Shown here: piece by piece, positions 7,152 through 17,322 of the stretch | How the letters are laid out: every line of letters starts with the position of its first letter | Numbering within the stretch: the first letter of the stretch is position 1 | NCBI GenBank assembly: GCA_041675185.1 | Contig: JBAYUH010000006.1 | Span: 1 to 43,965, forward strand | From: UBA1557 sp041675185 | Lineage (GTDB): Bacteria > Patescibacteriota > Patescibacteriia > Magasanikbacterales > UBA922 | Length of the DNA: 43,965 nt | Reading direction: 5' to 3' | Notes under the pieces: model-generated | What the model saw: the letters and a program-made list of their open reading frames with translations, nothing else | What the model was told of the DNA's origin: nothing | Databases searched by the model: none | Made by a program: the position numbers and the translations under genes

Positions 7152-10100
7152 ATGAAAGATTTGCTAAAAAATTTATCCAAAAATAATAAAGGCTCCATGT
7201 TTTTGTTTGTGATGATTTTTGGTTTTATTGCGTTTACCACAATTACTCTTGGTATGACATCTTATGTGATGTTTGAATCCAAAGCTGCCAAACAAGTGTA
7301 CAGACATGATCTAGCTCTTAGTATTGCTGAAGCTGGTATTGATTATTATCGTTGGCATCTAACAAATTATCCAGATGATTATTATGATGGTCATGGACCA
7401 CAATCTTTGGGGCCATATTTTCATGATTATTTGGACAAAGATGGTAATGTTATTGGTACTTATTCCTTGACAATTATTCCTCCACCAGAAGGGACACATG
7501 TGGTAATTGTGCGTTCTACTGGTTGGTCGTCTGACAACCCAAGTAGTCCTCGTACTATCAAAGTTTATTTTGGTTATGAATCTTTTAGTGATTCTTCTTT
7601 TGTGGTCAATGCTAATATGACTTTTAGTGCTACAAGTGTTGTGCATGGTAAAGTTTTTGCCAACGGAACTATTGAGTTCAATGGTATCAATGATTCTTGG
7701 GTGGATAGTGCCACAGTAAATGGTGTTTCTGGTAGTGGTGGACCGCAAGAATTCTGGCGTAGTGGTTTGCCTACAAGAAGTTTTGCTGGAGTTGGTTCAG
7801 ATTTTTCTCTTTTAGCTGACATGGCTAATGAACCAGAGGGTTTGCTTTTGGAAAATTCTACATGGGGCTGGCATTTGAAGTTCAAGTCTGATGGAACTTT
7901 TGATTTGTCCAAAGTGAATAGTTCACCTAATCAAGGTGATATAACTTCTGAAACTTTTCAAGAAAATAAATTGATACCAGCCAATGGAGTAATTTATTCC
8001 AATGGTGGCGATGTGTGGGTCGAGGGAGTGGTCAATGGTCGGGTGACTGTTGTGGCTGGTAATAGTGCTGATATTTATGTACCAAACAATTTGACTTATA
8101 GTGCCAAGTATAGTGATGATATTATAGGACTTTTGGCTGATGATAATATTTATATACCATATACAGTACCAAATGACTTGGAAATTGACGGGGCATTATT
8201 AGCTAGAAATGGTACAATTAAAAGACAATATTATACTGGTACTTATGGTCTTAGAAATTCTTTGACTATTTTTGGTTCACAAATAGAATTGTTGCGTGGT
8301 GGTTTCAAATATGGCACTGCTCCAAATTATTCTTCTGGTTTTGTAAATACTATTTATACTTATGATGGTAATCTTTTGTATCAGCCACCTATTGGAATTC
8401 CAGTAACACCTGGTTACAAGTTGATTAGTTGGCAAGAAGTAATGCCAGGAGAATGTGATGGACATAATCCTTGTCCTGTTTTGATATGTGGTGGAAAAAC
8501 AAATATCTTCTATGGTGGTCAGAGCTATGATCTGTTAGTGGCCGGTGATCAATGTTGGTTTGCAGATAATCTCAATGTTGGAAATATGATTATGAGTAAT
8601 GTCAATCCTTCCAACAGTTCTCTAATAGAAAAGTGGTGTTACAACAACGTTAGTGCCAATTGTAATACTGACGGTGGTCTTTATACTTGGGCAGAAGCTA
8701 TGCAACTTGATCCAAGTTGTAATAGTACAAGTTGTGTTGACTTTATTGGTACAAATCATCAAGGTATTTGTCCTACTGGTTATCATATTCCTACTGATGA
8801 TGATTTCAAAACATTTGAATCTTATCTTGGTATGACTCAAAATCAAGTTGATGTAGCAGGATATCGTGGCACAGATCAAGGTACTCAATTGAAAATTGGA
8901 GGTAATAGTGGTTTTGATTTTCGTTTGGCAGGTAACCATGCTACCAATAATTCATTTGGTAGCCAAGGCACATATGGTTTTCTGTGGTCTGCTTCTGAAT
9001 TTTCTACATCTAATACGTGGAACCGTCTTTTCTACTCAAACGAGGTGAGAGTGGGGCGTTACCTCAATATCAAGGAAGAAGGTTTGTCTGTTCGTTGTCT
9101 TCGTTCTCCTACACCATGTAATGGACAAACAAGTATTTCTTATAGCGGTCAGAATTATGATCTTGTAGAAATAGGAGATCAGTGTTGGCTTGAGAATAAT
9201 CTTAATGTGGGAACAATGATTGCTAATAATGGTGAGCCAAACAATAATTCTCTAGTAGAAAAATGGTGTTACAACAATAGTAATAGTAATTGTACGATTC
9301 AAGGTGGTCTATATAGTTGGTCTGAAGCTATGCAGTTTGACCCTAGTTGTAATAGTACAAGTTGTGCTGGTTCTATTGGTATAAATCATCAAGGTATTTG
9401 TCCTACTGGTTATCATATTCCTACTGATGCAGAAATAAAAAAGATGGAAATTTATCTTGGTATGACACAAGGGCAAGCTGATATGGCAGGCTATCGTGGC
9501 ACAGATCAAGGTACTCAATTGAAAATTGGAGGTAGTAGTGGTTTCAATGCTTTGTTGACTGGCAACACTTGGGGTGGTAGTAATTCTTTTGCTAGACAAG
9601 GTTCTTATGGTGGTATTTGGTCATCTTCTGAAATTTCCAATACAAACAATGCTTGGGGACGTATCTTTTCTACTGCTTCTGATGTTGATCATTCTAGTGA
9701 GAGTAAAGTATTTGGTTATGCTGTTCGTTGTCTAAAATCTACTGATGCAGTTAGTTTGCCAAGTGCACCAAGTGCTCCTGTTATTAGTTCTTTGGTAGTT
9801 AGCTCCAGTTCTATCCAAGTAAACTGGGGTAGTATTTCTGGTGCTAGTTATTACACAGTTTCTTCTACTATTGTAGGACAAGGAATAACTACAGTCACCC
9901 AGACCAATACTACTTTCAATAATTTATTACCTAATACTGATTATAGTTTTCAAGTTCAAGCTACTGACAGTTTTGATCAGAATTCTACTTATTCAAGTGT
10001 TACCTCAAGTTATACTAATCCAGCTATTCCAATCAATCTTTCTGCCACATCTGCTTCGACAACTATTATAAATTTGGCTTGGGAAGCTAATTCCAATCCA

Positions 10101-12521
10101 GGTAATACTGTGTATCAAATATACAATAATACAAATTCAGTAATAGTAGCTACCACTACAAATGTCAATTATTCTGTGACTAATTTGAATCCAGCTACAT
10201 TGTATTCCTTCAAAGTTCGTGCTCAAAATATTTCAGATAACAACTACACTAATTATACAAATAATGCTAGCTCGACAACCTACGCTCCACCACCACCAAG
10301 TGCACCGACTCTAAATGCCTTCTCCAATATTACAGCAACGACTATTCAAGCCAATTGGAATGCTATTTCGGGTGTCCTTTATTACACGGTTAGTTCTACT
10401 GCTGGTACAGTTACTACTACTAATACTTATTACAATTTTACAAACTTGACACCAGTAACTAACTATATTTTCCAAGTTAAAACTACAGACAATTATTCTC
10501 AAAGTTCTAGTTATTCTAGTACAGGTAATGCTACTACAGACATACCTGCACCCCCAAGTACTCCAAGTATTATTTCTGCTACACCTGGTCCTTCCAATAT
10601 TATAATCAATTGGGGTGCTGTTGTTGGAGCTTCTTATTATTCAGTAGCTATTGCTTTGCTACCACCACCTCAGACAATAACTGTTGGTAATGGTACATCT
10701 AGTAGTTATAAGTTGCCTATCAATAGGTATTATAACAATTCTGCTGCAGAAATGATTTATCTAAATAGCGAATTAAGTGGAATGACAGGTAGTATATCTT
10801 CTTTAGCTTTTTATAAGGCAAGTGGAAGTAATGCTACTACTATTACTGGTGTTAGTATTTATTTGAAACACACTACAGCTTCTACATTGTCCACGGGCAC
10901 TACTAATTTGACTGGATATACTTTAGTTTATTCAGGTTCATTTCCAAATAGTTCTTCTAGCGGATGGCTTTCTGTGAATTTGGATACGCCATTTATTTAC
11001 AATGGTACAGATAATTTACAAATCTTGGTAGTAAAGAGTACCCAATCAAGTACAAGCTCTTACCCTGTTTACCGTTATACTAGTGCTACAAACAGATCAA
11101 GATATTATCAAAATGATTCTACACCTTGGTCTTCTTCAGTAAGTTTAACTTCTACAAATAATCGTCCTAATATACTATTTTCTTATTCAGATAATACTAT
11201 TTTTGGTAGTGCTTTTTTTACAGCAACTACTACAAATACATCTTATAATTTTACGAGTGGTCTTGTACCAAGTAATATGTATCTTTTTCAGATGAGTGCC
11301 TCTGATAATTATTCTCAGACTAGCGCTTCTTCAACTATTTATTCTACATCTACTTTACCAACTCCTCCGCCACCAGACGCACCAATTATTAGTAGTGTAA
11401 CAGCGATAGGTTCAAGTAGTGTTCAAGTAAGTTGGGGTGCTGTTGCTGGAACTAGTTATTATGCAATTAATTCCGGTGTTATTGCAGTGACCACTACACA
11501 GACTAATTTTGTTTTTGATACTTTGAGTCCAAATACAAGTTATGATTTTCAAGTCAGATCTGTAGATATTTATGACCAACCTTCTGATTATTCTGATCCA
11601 GCTTCAGGTTATACTGATCCTGTAATTCCAACAAATCTGTCTGCTGTAGTCAATTCGAGTACACAAATAGATCTAAGTTGGGAGGCAAATTCTAATTCAG
11701 TGGCTACTATTTATGAAATATACAACAATACAAATTCATCTGTAACCGCTACTACTACAGGTACGAATTACACAGTTTCAAGTTTGATACCAGCTACATT
11801 ATATTCTTTCAAAGTCCGTGCTCAGTATCTTTCTAATCCAGCTAATTATACAAGTTATACTAGTGATGCTAGTGCCACTACCGCTGGACCTTGTAATGGT
11901 CAAGATACTCTTAATTATAGTGGACAAGATTATGGCTTGGTAGATATTGGTACTCAGTGTTGGTTTGCAGACAATCTAAATGTTGGAACAAAACTTGCTA
12001 GTGTGAATACTATACCATCTAACAATTCTTTAATAGAAAAATGGTGCTATTCAAATAATGATGCTTATTGTGCTACTGATGGTGGACTTTATACTTGGTC
12101 AGAAGCCTTACAGCTTGATCCTAGTTGTAATACTGCTACTTGTAATCCTTCGACACCTGTTCAAGGTATTTGTCCTGCTGGTTGGCATATTCCATCTGAT
12201 ACTGAAATAAAAACTATGGAATCGTATCTTGGTATGTGTGCTGGGGCAGGTACTGGTTGTGTTGGTGCTACAGGTTATCGTGGTACAGATCAGGGTACCA
12301 AATTAAAAGTTGGTGGTAGTAGTGGGTTTGATGTTATTCTTACTGGTTATCGTATTACTAGTGCTTTTACTGGTAGAAATTCGTATAATTATTTATGGTC
12401 TTCTTCTGAATATTCTACCTCTGCTGCTTGGAAACGTATGTTTTATTCTGGTTATGCTACTGTCGAACGTAATAATTTCTCAAAGATTAATGGTTTCTCT
12501 ATTCGCTGTCTTCAAAATTAG
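7152..12521 (+). CDS. Giant PilX-like surface protein with three FISUMP and several fibronectin domains (cassette copy 1, gene C)
   Basis: The first 440 residues match the paralogue at 14993-16324. They have a PilX-like hydrophobic N terminus (GSMFLFVMIFGFIAF, without the Phe/Glu+5 motif), the block LSIAEAGIDYYRWHL, and end at GYKLISWQEV. At exactly that point copy 1 continues with extra domains. FISUMP 1 covers about 445-652 and FISUMP 2 about 656-865. Four or more fibronectin type III-like modules span about 870-1578, one of them split by a jelly-roll-like insert near 1165-1390. FISUMP 3 covers about 1579-1789. The pilus-tip adhesin role is inferred; the ligand is unknown. At 1789 residues it is the longest gene in the window. 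Confidence 0.85.
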   Translation: MKDLLKNLSKNNKGSMFLFVMIFGFIAFTTITLGMTSYVMFESKAAKQVYRHDLALSIAEAGIDYYRWHLTNYPDDYYDGHGPQSLGPYFHDYLDKDGNVIGTYSLTIIPPPEGTHVVIVRSTGWSSDNPSSPRTIKVYFGYESFSDSSFVVNANMTFSATSVVHGKVFANGTIEFNGINDSWVDSATVNGVSGSGGPQEFWRSGLPTRSFAGVGSDFSLLADMANEPEGLLLENSTWGWHLKFKSDGTFDLSKVNSSPNQGDITSETFQENKLIPANGVIYSNGGDVWVEGVVNGRVTVVAGNSADIYVPNNLTYSAKYSDDIIGLLADDNIYIPYTVPNDLEIDGALLARNGTIKRQYYTGTYGLRNSLTIFGSQIELLRGGFKYGTAPNYSSGFVNTIYTYDGNLLYQPPIGIPVTPGYKLISWQEVMPGECDGHNPCPVLICGGKTNIFYGGQSYDLLVAGDQCWFADNLNVGNMIMSNVNPSNSSLIEKWCYNNVSANCNTDGGLYTWAEAMQLDPSCNSTSCVDFIGTNHQGICPTGYHIPTDDDFKTFESYLGMTQNQVDVAGYRGTDQGTQLKIGGNSGFDFRLAGNHATNNSFGSQGTYGFLWSASEFSTSNTWNRLFYSNEVRVGRYLNIKEEGLSVRCLRSPTPCNGQTSISYSGQNYDLVEIGDQCWLENNLNVGTMIANNGEPNNNSLVEKWCYNNSNSNCTIQGGLYSWSEAMQFDPSCNSTSCAGSIGINHQGICPTGYHIPTDAEIKKMEIYLGMTQGQADMAGYRGTDQGTQLKIGGSSGFNALLTGNTWGGSNSFARQGSYGGIWSSSEISNTNNAWGRIFSTASDVDHSSESKVFGYAVRCLKSTDAVSLPSAPSAPVISSLVVSSSSIQVNWGSISGASYYTVSSTIVGQGITTVTQTNTTFNNLLPNTDYSFQVQATDSFDQNSTYSSVTSSYTNPAIPINLSATSASTTIINLAWEANSNPGNTVYQIYNNTNSVIVATTTNVNYSVTNLNPATLYSFKVRAQNISDNNYTNYTNNASSTTYAPPPPSAPTLNAFSNITATTIQANWNAISGVLYYTVSSTAGTVTTTNTYYNFTNLTPVTNYIFQVKTTDNYSQSSSYSSTGNATTDIPAPPSTPSIISATPGPSNIIINWGAVVGASYYSVAIALLPPPQTITVGNGTSSSYKLPINRYYNNSAAEMIYLNSELSGMTGSISSLAFYKASGSNATTITGVSIYLKHTTASTLSTGTTNLTGYTLVYSGSFPNSSSSGWLSVNLDTPFIYNGTDNLQILVVKSTQSSTSSYPVYRYTSATNRSRYYQNDSTPWSSSVSLTSTNNRPNILFSYSDNTIFGSAFFTATTTNTSYNFTSGLVPSNMYLFQMSASDNYSQTSASSTIYSTSTLPTPPPPDAPIISSVTAIGSSSVQVSWGAVAGTSYYAINSGVIAVTTTQTNFVFDTLSPNTSYDFQVRSVDIYDQPSDYSDPASGYTDPVIPTNLSAVVNSSTQIDLSWEANSNSVATIYEIYNNTNSSVTATTTGTNYTVSSLIPATLYSFKVRAQYLSNPANYTSYTSDASATTAGPCNGQDTLNYSGQDYGLVDIGTQCWFADNLNVGTKLASVNTIPSNNSLIEKWCYSNNDAYCATDGGLYTWSEALQLDPSCNTATCNPSTPVQGICPAGWHIPSDTEIKTMESYLGMCAGAGTGCVGATGYRGTDQGTKLKVGGSSGFDVILTGYRITSAFTGRNSYNYLWSSSEYSTSAAWKRMFYSGYATVERNNFSKINGFSIRCLQN
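9014..9085 (+). other. Segment of locally different codon use in FISUMP 1
   Basis: Codons for the variable loops just before the final VRCL of FISUMP 1 are rich in C and G at the third position (aac, ttc, tac, aac, gag, gtg, ggg, tac, ctc, atc). The flanking gene prefers A and T. The same position differs most between the four FISUMP copies in this window. Confidence 0.45.
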
Positions 12522-12548
12522 TTTGTGTTAGGTGTATTTTCAAATTTT

Positions 12549-14339
12549 ATGCTATTAAAAAACAAAAAAGCTTTTACTCTTATAGAAACGATTATTTCTA
12601 TTGTCGTGTTTGTTATTTTTGTTTTTGGTATTTATGGTGGAATACAATTTGTTTACAAAGTAATTTATAGTTCTAGAACTCAAGTTATTGAGATGAGTAT
12701 TTTGAATGAACAAATGGAGATTATTAGAAATCTTGATTTTTTGGATGTGGGAATAGTCTCATCTACTCCAGCTGGAGTATTGACCAGAAATTCCACTATA
12801 TATAGGAATGGTGTAAATTATCAAGTGACTAGAAGTATCCGAAATATAGATGATCCTGCTGATGGTACTATTGAACTTGGTACTGATACGTCAGCCAATG
12901 ATTATAAATATGTTTATTTAGAAGTCACTTGTGTGGATTGCCAACAAAGAAGTGCTTTGTCAATCTATACTTATGTTTCTTCTTATTTTCCTCAAGATAC
13001 TTCTAATTCTGGAGCAATATTTGTCAATGTCAAAGATTCACATGAACAGAATTTAGTTGGAGTAAATGTACATGTGGTGAGTGATGATCCTAGTATTAAA
13101 ATTGATATGGTAGATACAACAGATAACAATGGTATGTTGAAAATTTATGATGTAGAGCCTTGTTTTCAATGTTATAAAATAACTGTTAGTACAACTGGTT
13201 ATACTTCTGACAAAACTGTATCTTCTACAGAATATGGTATTTCTATACCCAAAAAATATCACATCACAGTCAACTCCAAAACAGTATCTAGTGCTAATTT
13301 TCAAATAGATAAACCAGCTCAAATAAATTTGACTACTGTAAATACAGCTTGTGAGCCTGTTGGTAATGTTTCTTTTAGTGTTGCGGGTGGGGGAATAGTG
13401 GCAACAACACCAGATAGGTATAATTATGAAAATACAATTTCTACTAATTCTTCTGGAGAAATATCTTTGACAGATTTGCATTGGGGTGAATATAATTTTT
13501 CCAATGTTTCTGGACATAATTTCGTAGGTATTATACCAGCACGGCCAATAAATATTTTGGCTGGTTCTTCACAAGTAGTGAATATAGTCATTGCCAATAG
13601 TACTACGAAATCTCTTTTGGCTACTGTCCGGAATTCTAATACTTTGTTGCCAATACCAAATGCTAGAGTAACACTGACTTCTGGTATTCAGAATTTTGAA
13701 GATTATACGGGTGTTGGTTATTTTGGTCAGGAAAATTGGACTAATAAAGAAACTATTATTTATGATGGTGGTGGATTTTGGTCTGTAGATAATATTGATA
13801 AACTTGATAATGGTGATAATACTTATGCACTACGTTTGGCTGAAGAAGCTCCTTATGTTTACAAATCTAGTGGGGTTTTGGAATCAGCCACTTTTGATTT
13901 TGGTAGTGCTACCGTTGATTATTTGAAATTGGATTGGAGGGCAGATCAGCCTACTAGTACTACTATCAAATTTCAAATTGCCACCAGTGACACAGCTACT
14001 CCTGAAATTTGGAATTTCGTTGGACCAGATGGTACTGATACTACATATTTTGATGCAAGCGACAAAGACATACCAATCGCACATGATGGAGAAAGATATT
14101 TGCGTTATAAATTATATTTGAACTCAAGTGACGCTAATTATTCGCCAATAATTTATGGTGTTTATATACTTTATGTGAAGAGTTGTAGTCTACCTGGACA
14201 AGTATATTTTTCTTCTATTCCTAATGAAAACAGTAACAGTCTGCGTATCACAGCAGATGGATATATTGCTCAAGATGTGAATTTGGGTGTGATAAATTCA
14301 AATACAAGTACAATAATCGATTTAATTTCTAATAATTAG
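12549..14339 (+). CDS. Large type IV prepilin-like protein with Ig-like repeats (cassette copy 2, gene A)
   Basis: It is the paralogue of 4685-6520, with the same domain order and close matches such as RNIDDPADGTIELGTD and QDTSNSGAIFVNVKDS. The leader MLLKNKKA is followed by FTLIETIISIVVF, so cleavage is expected between Ala8 and Phe9 with Glu at +5. At 596 residues it is slightly shorter than copy 1. I chose ATG 12549, 27 bp after the preceding stop, because a GTG at 12525 would give an unusually long leader peptide. The two copies have diverged well beyond recent duplication, so they may form separate pili or separate tip complexes. Confidence 0.85.
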   Translation: MLLKNKKAFTLIETIISIVVFVIFVFGIYGGIQFVYKVIYSSRTQVIEMSILNEQMEIIRNLDFLDVGIVSSTPAGVLTRNSTIYRNGVNYQVTRSIRNIDDPADGTIELGTDTSANDYKYVYLEVTCVDCQQRSALSIYTYVSSYFPQDTSNSGAIFVNVKDSHEQNLVGVNVHVVSDDPSIKIDMVDTTDNNGMLKIYDVEPCFQCYKITVSTTGYTSDKTVSSTEYGISIPKKYHITVNSKTVSSANFQIDKPAQINLTTVNTACEPVGNVSFSVAGGGIVATTPDRYNYENTISTNSSGEISLTDLHWGEYNFSNVSGHNFVGIIPARPINILAGSSQVVNIVIANSTTKSLLATVRNSNTLLPIPNARVTLTSGIQNFEDYTGVGYFGQENWTNKETIIYDGGGFWSVDNIDKLDNGDNTYALRLAEEAPYVYKSSGVLESATFDFGSATVDYLKLDWRADQPTSTTIKFQIATSDTATPEIWNFVGPDGTDTTYFDASDKDIPIAHDGERYLRYKLYLNSSDANYSPIIYGVYILYVKSCSLPGQVYFSSIPNENSNSLRITADGYIAQDVNLGVINSNTSTIIDLISNN

Positions 14340-14356
14340 TTGGTATAAATTTTGTT

Positions 14357-14989
14357 ATGGTTTCAATTTTCAAAACAAAAAAAGCTTTTACTTTGATAGA
14401 ATTATTAGTAGTTATTTTTATAATGCTTGTTTTGATTGTAGGTTCTGTGCAGATTTTTATTGTGGGAAATAGAAATATAAATATTATGTGGGAACAATTG
14501 GCTACTCAGAATCAAGCCAACTTTGCAGTCAATCGTTTTATTGATTACACACGGACAGCTGAAGTTTCAAGTATTGGAGCCTACCCGCTAGAAGTTACCA
14601 ATCCCTATGAACTTACTTTTTATGCCAATGTAGATTCAGATAGCTTGATAGAAAAAGTAAAATTTTGGTTGGATAGTAATAATAATTTTGAACAATCTAT
14701 TACTAAACCAAATATGTCATCAGGACAACTTTCTTATGATACAACTGATGGTGCTACTGAAACAGTTTTACAGTTGGCTCACAGTATTTCAAATTTTGCC
14801 ATAAGCAAACCTATATTTTTGTATTATGATAAATATTACAATGGATCTGGTGATGCTCTGGTAAATTTTAATACCACAGATGTGAGGATGATCAAATTAC
14901 AATTACAATTAGAAAGAGATGTTACCAAATCACCAGTTCCTTTGAATGTCGAGAGTACAGTTTTGGTGAGAAGTTTGCATAATAATTAA
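14357..14989 (+). CDS. Type IV prepilin-like protein, PulJ/PilW-like (cassette copy 2, gene B)
   Basis: It is the paralogue of 6522-7145. The leader ends KTKKA and is followed by FTLIELLVVIFIML, with cleavage after Ala10 and Glu at +5. The shared block is MWEQLATQNQANFAVNRFID and the tail shares the VPLNVESTVLVRS pattern. It lies 17 bp after gene A and 3 bp before gene C, the same order as in copy 1. Confidence 0.85.
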   Translation: MVSIFKTKKAFTLIELLVVIFIMLVLIVGSVQIFIVGNRNINIMWEQLATQNQANFAVNRFIDYTRTAEVSSIGAYPLEVTNPYELTFYANVDSDSLIEKVKFWLDSNNNFEQSITKPNMSSGQLSYDTTDGATETVLQLAHSISNFAISKPIFLYYDKYYNGSGDALVNFNTTDVRMIKLQLQLERDVTKSPVPLNVESTVLVRSLHNN

Positions 14990-14992
14990 AAT

Positions 14993-16324
14993 ATGTTACA
15001 AAAAAATAAAATTATTTTACAAAATAACCATAGAGGAATTACACTTATTTTTGTGATGATTTTTGGGTTTATTGCTTTTGCAACTATTACTTTAGGTATT
15101 GTGTCTTATGCCATATTTCAATCTAGCACCACTAGATATTTATATAGACGTGATTTGTCTTTTCATCTGGCCGAAGCTGGGATAGATTATTATCATTGGC
15201 ACTTGATCCAATTTCCAGAAGATTATACTGGTGGTACGAAACATAATTATTATGATAAAAATGGTGATCTAGTGGGTAAATTTCTTTTGGAAATTGATGC
15301 TCCGATAGATGGGACACATGTGGTAGGTGTGCGTTCTACAGGTATTTTGGTAGATGCTATGGGAAATGAAATCAATTCTAAGCCTAGAATTATTGAAGCT
15401 TATTTTGCTTATGAATCTTTTAGTGATTCTTCTTTTGTGATAGGTTCGGATATTATTTTTAGTGTCACAAGTGTCACTCATGGAAAGATTTTTTCAAATG
15501 GTTGTATAGAGTTCAATGGTGTTAGTGACAATTTTGTCCAGAGTGCTAAGACCTTACCACAGTGTCCTACTAGTTCAGGTGGTAATGGTGGTGTTTTTGG
15601 TATTGGTAGTCCGACAAGTTTTTGGCAATATCCTGTACCTTACAAAGATTTTCCAGCTATGAGTACTAATTTTAGTGATTTGTATGATATGTCTATTACT
15701 TCAGATGGTAGATTTTTGTCAGCACAGTCATCAACCAAAGGTTGGCATTTGATTTTTTTGCCAAATGGTACTTACAATACTTACAAAGTTAAAACTTTTT
15801 CAAAGCCTAATTATACTATAACTAGTGAAACTTTTGTGGATAACAAACCAATACCAACCAATGGAGTAATCTATTCTGATAGTAATATGTTTGTAGAAGG
15901 TGTGGTAAAAGGTAGAGTAACTGTTGCGTCTGATGGTGGTAATACTCTAGTTGTTTATAATAATCTGATTTATTTTCAAAAATATAGTGATGATGTAATC
16001 GGACTTATGTCTGATGGTGATATAAAAGTGGCTTATAGTGTGCCTACTGATATGGAAATAAATGCAGTATTATTATCTGCCAATGGTAAAGTAGTTAGAG
16101 ATAATTATGGTGGTTCTTCTGGTATTCGTAATTCATTATCATTTTTTGGGTCAATTATTTCTCGTACTGGTAGTGGTTTTAAATATTTGGATAATAATGG
16201 ACATATAGTATCAGGTTTTACTAATACTATTTATACTTATGATGGAAATTTGTTATACAAGCCACCAATAGGAATTCCAGTAATACCTCAGTATCGATTG
16301 GTTAGTTGGAGAGAAGTGAAGTAG
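14993..16324 (+). CDS. PilX-like pilus protein without adhesin extension (cassette copy 2, gene C)
   Basis: Its 443 residues align with the N-terminal quarter of the 1789-residue protein, with the same hydrophobic N terminus (LIFVMIFGFIAFATITLG), FHLAEAGIDYYHWHL and SFSDSSFVIGSDIIFSVTS. The sequence ends YRLVSWREVK, precisely where copy 1 carries on into FISUMP and fibronectin domains. It probably shows the ancestral form, unless the extension was lost here. It is the last gene of the pilin operon; no clear terminator follows, only an iterated-word region and the galU promoter. Confidence 0.85.
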   Translation: MLQKNKIILQNNHRGITLIFVMIFGFIAFATITLGIVSYAIFQSSTTRYLYRRDLSFHLAEAGIDYYHWHLIQFPEDYTGGTKHNYYDKNGDLVGKFLLEIDAPIDGTHVVGVRSTGILVDAMGNEINSKPRIIEAYFAYESFSDSSFVIGSDIIFSVTSVTHGKIFSNGCIEFNGVSDNFVQSAKTLPQCPTSSGGNGGVFGIGSPTSFWQYPVPYKDFPAMSTNFSDLYDMSITSDGRFLSAQSSTKGWHLIFLPNGTYNTYKVKTFSKPNYTITSETFVDNKPIPTNGVIYSDSNMFVEGVVKGRVTVASDGGNTLVVYNNLIYFQKYSDDVIGLMSDGDIKVAYSVPTDMEINAVLLSANGKVVRDNYGGSSGIRNSLSFFGSIISRTGSGFKYLDNNGHIVSGFTNTIYTYDGNLLYKPPIGIPVIPQYRLVSWREVK

Positions 16325-16329
16325 GTGAT

Positions 16330-16366
16330 TAGTCGAAAGTTTGTAAAGTCCATAAAGTCTAAAGTC
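16330..16366. repeat. Iterated 'aaagtc' word array
   Basis: The run repeats taaagtc/aaagtct-type words with small changes, starting gtcgaaagt. A close relative lies at 42699-42726, upstream of the 42776 gene. Confidence 0.7.
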
Positions 16367-16385
16367 TTGATTTATTATTTTGATG

Positions 16386-16415
16386 TTGTAGTGATTAACC
16401 ATTTTGTGTTATAAT
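16386..16415 (+). promoter_or_regulatory. Promoter of galU and the T4SS-pilin array
   Basis: TATAAT at 16410-16415 has a TTGTAG -35 candidate at 16386-16391 with an 18-bp spacer. The sequence GTTATAATAAAAACAT is repeated exactly at the promoter of the last gene (43558-43573). Confidence 0.55.
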
Positions 16416-16445
16416 AAAAACATATAATTTTTTTATAAAATAATT

Positions 16446-17312
16446 ATGCAAAAAGTTCGTAAAGGAGTTATTACTGTGGCTGGTCTTGGCACCAGACTTC
16501 TGCCTGCTACCAAAGCTATGCCAAAGGAAATGTTGCCTGTACTTGATAAACCAGTTGTCCAATATATCGTCGAAGAGATGGCAGCTAGTGGAATCACTGA
16601 AATTATTTTTGTGACTAGTTCCCAAAAACGTGCTATAGAAGATCATTTTGATAGAGATAAAGATTTTGAAAATTATTTAGAAAAAAAAGGTAAGCTTGAT
16701 AGGATAGAACCTCTTATAGATTTATCAAAAAAAGTTAGATTTTTTTATACTAGACAACCTGAACCTTTGGGCAATGGTCATGCTTTACTTTGTGCCAAAG
16801 AATTTATTGGAGATGAACCTTTTGTCTTTTCTGATGGTGATAGTATTATTGACTCCAAAGTTCCTGTTATCAAACAATTGCTAAAAGTATTTTACAAAGA
16901 ACAAGCTTCTGTAATTGGTGTCCAAAAAATAACTGACAAAGAGGCTATGACCAAATATGGCAATGTCTATGCCAAAGCTACCAAAGACAAAAGACTTTAT
17001 CGTGTGTCTGAATTTGTAGAAAAACCTGTCATTGCCAAAGTGTCGCCAGATGGTTTGATTGTTGGTGGTATGCGTTATGTTTTTAACAAAGATATTTGGG
17101 GCTTGCTTGAATCTCAGAAGACTGGTCGTGATGGAGAAATCTGGCTTGCTGATGCTGCCAATGCCTTGGCTCAAAAGAAAAAATTTATGGCTTATGAGTA
17201 CGAAGGACTTTATTTTGATACTGGTAACAAATTGGCCTTGCTAAAAACGATGATTCATTTTGCCAAAAAAGATCCAGAAATAAAAGACAAAATAGAAGAT
17301 CTATTGGTCTAA
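16446..17312 (+). CDS. galU: UTP-glucose-1-phosphate uridylyltransferase
   Basis: GalU makes UDP-glucose from UTP and glucose-1-phosphate, for surface glycans. The nucleotide-binding signature is AGLGTRLLPATKAMPKEMLP near residues 13-32. PLGNGHALLCAKEFI, the VEKP motif and the product-site residues around YFDTGNKL follow. The 288-residue length fits the family. The next gene starts 10 bp downstream, so galU probably leads the transcription unit of the pilin array. The expected first base of this nucleotide-binding pocket is intact, so I expect an active enzyme. Confidence 0.95.
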   Translation: MQKVRKGVITVAGLGTRLLPATKAMPKEMLPVLDKPVVQYIVEEMAASGITEIIFVTSSQKRAIEDHFDRDKDFENYLEKKGKLDRIEPLIDLSKKVRFFYTRQPEPLGNGHALLCAKEFIGDEPFVFSDGDSIIDSKVPVIKQLLKVFYKEQASVIGVQKITDKEAMTKYGNVYAKATKDKRLYRVSEFVEKPVIAKVSPDGLIVGGMRYVFNKDIWGLLESQKTGRDGEIWLADAANALAQKKKFMAYEYEGLYFDTGNKLALLKTMIHFAKKDPEIKDKIEDLLV

Positions 17313-17322
17313 TTTTATTTTT

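Noticed and set aside
9014..12521. Diversity-generating retroelement acting on the FISUMP domains
   Set aside because: There is no reverse transcriptase and no template repeat in the window; the four-helix-bundle genes alone do not prove it. It is kept only as a weak possibility.
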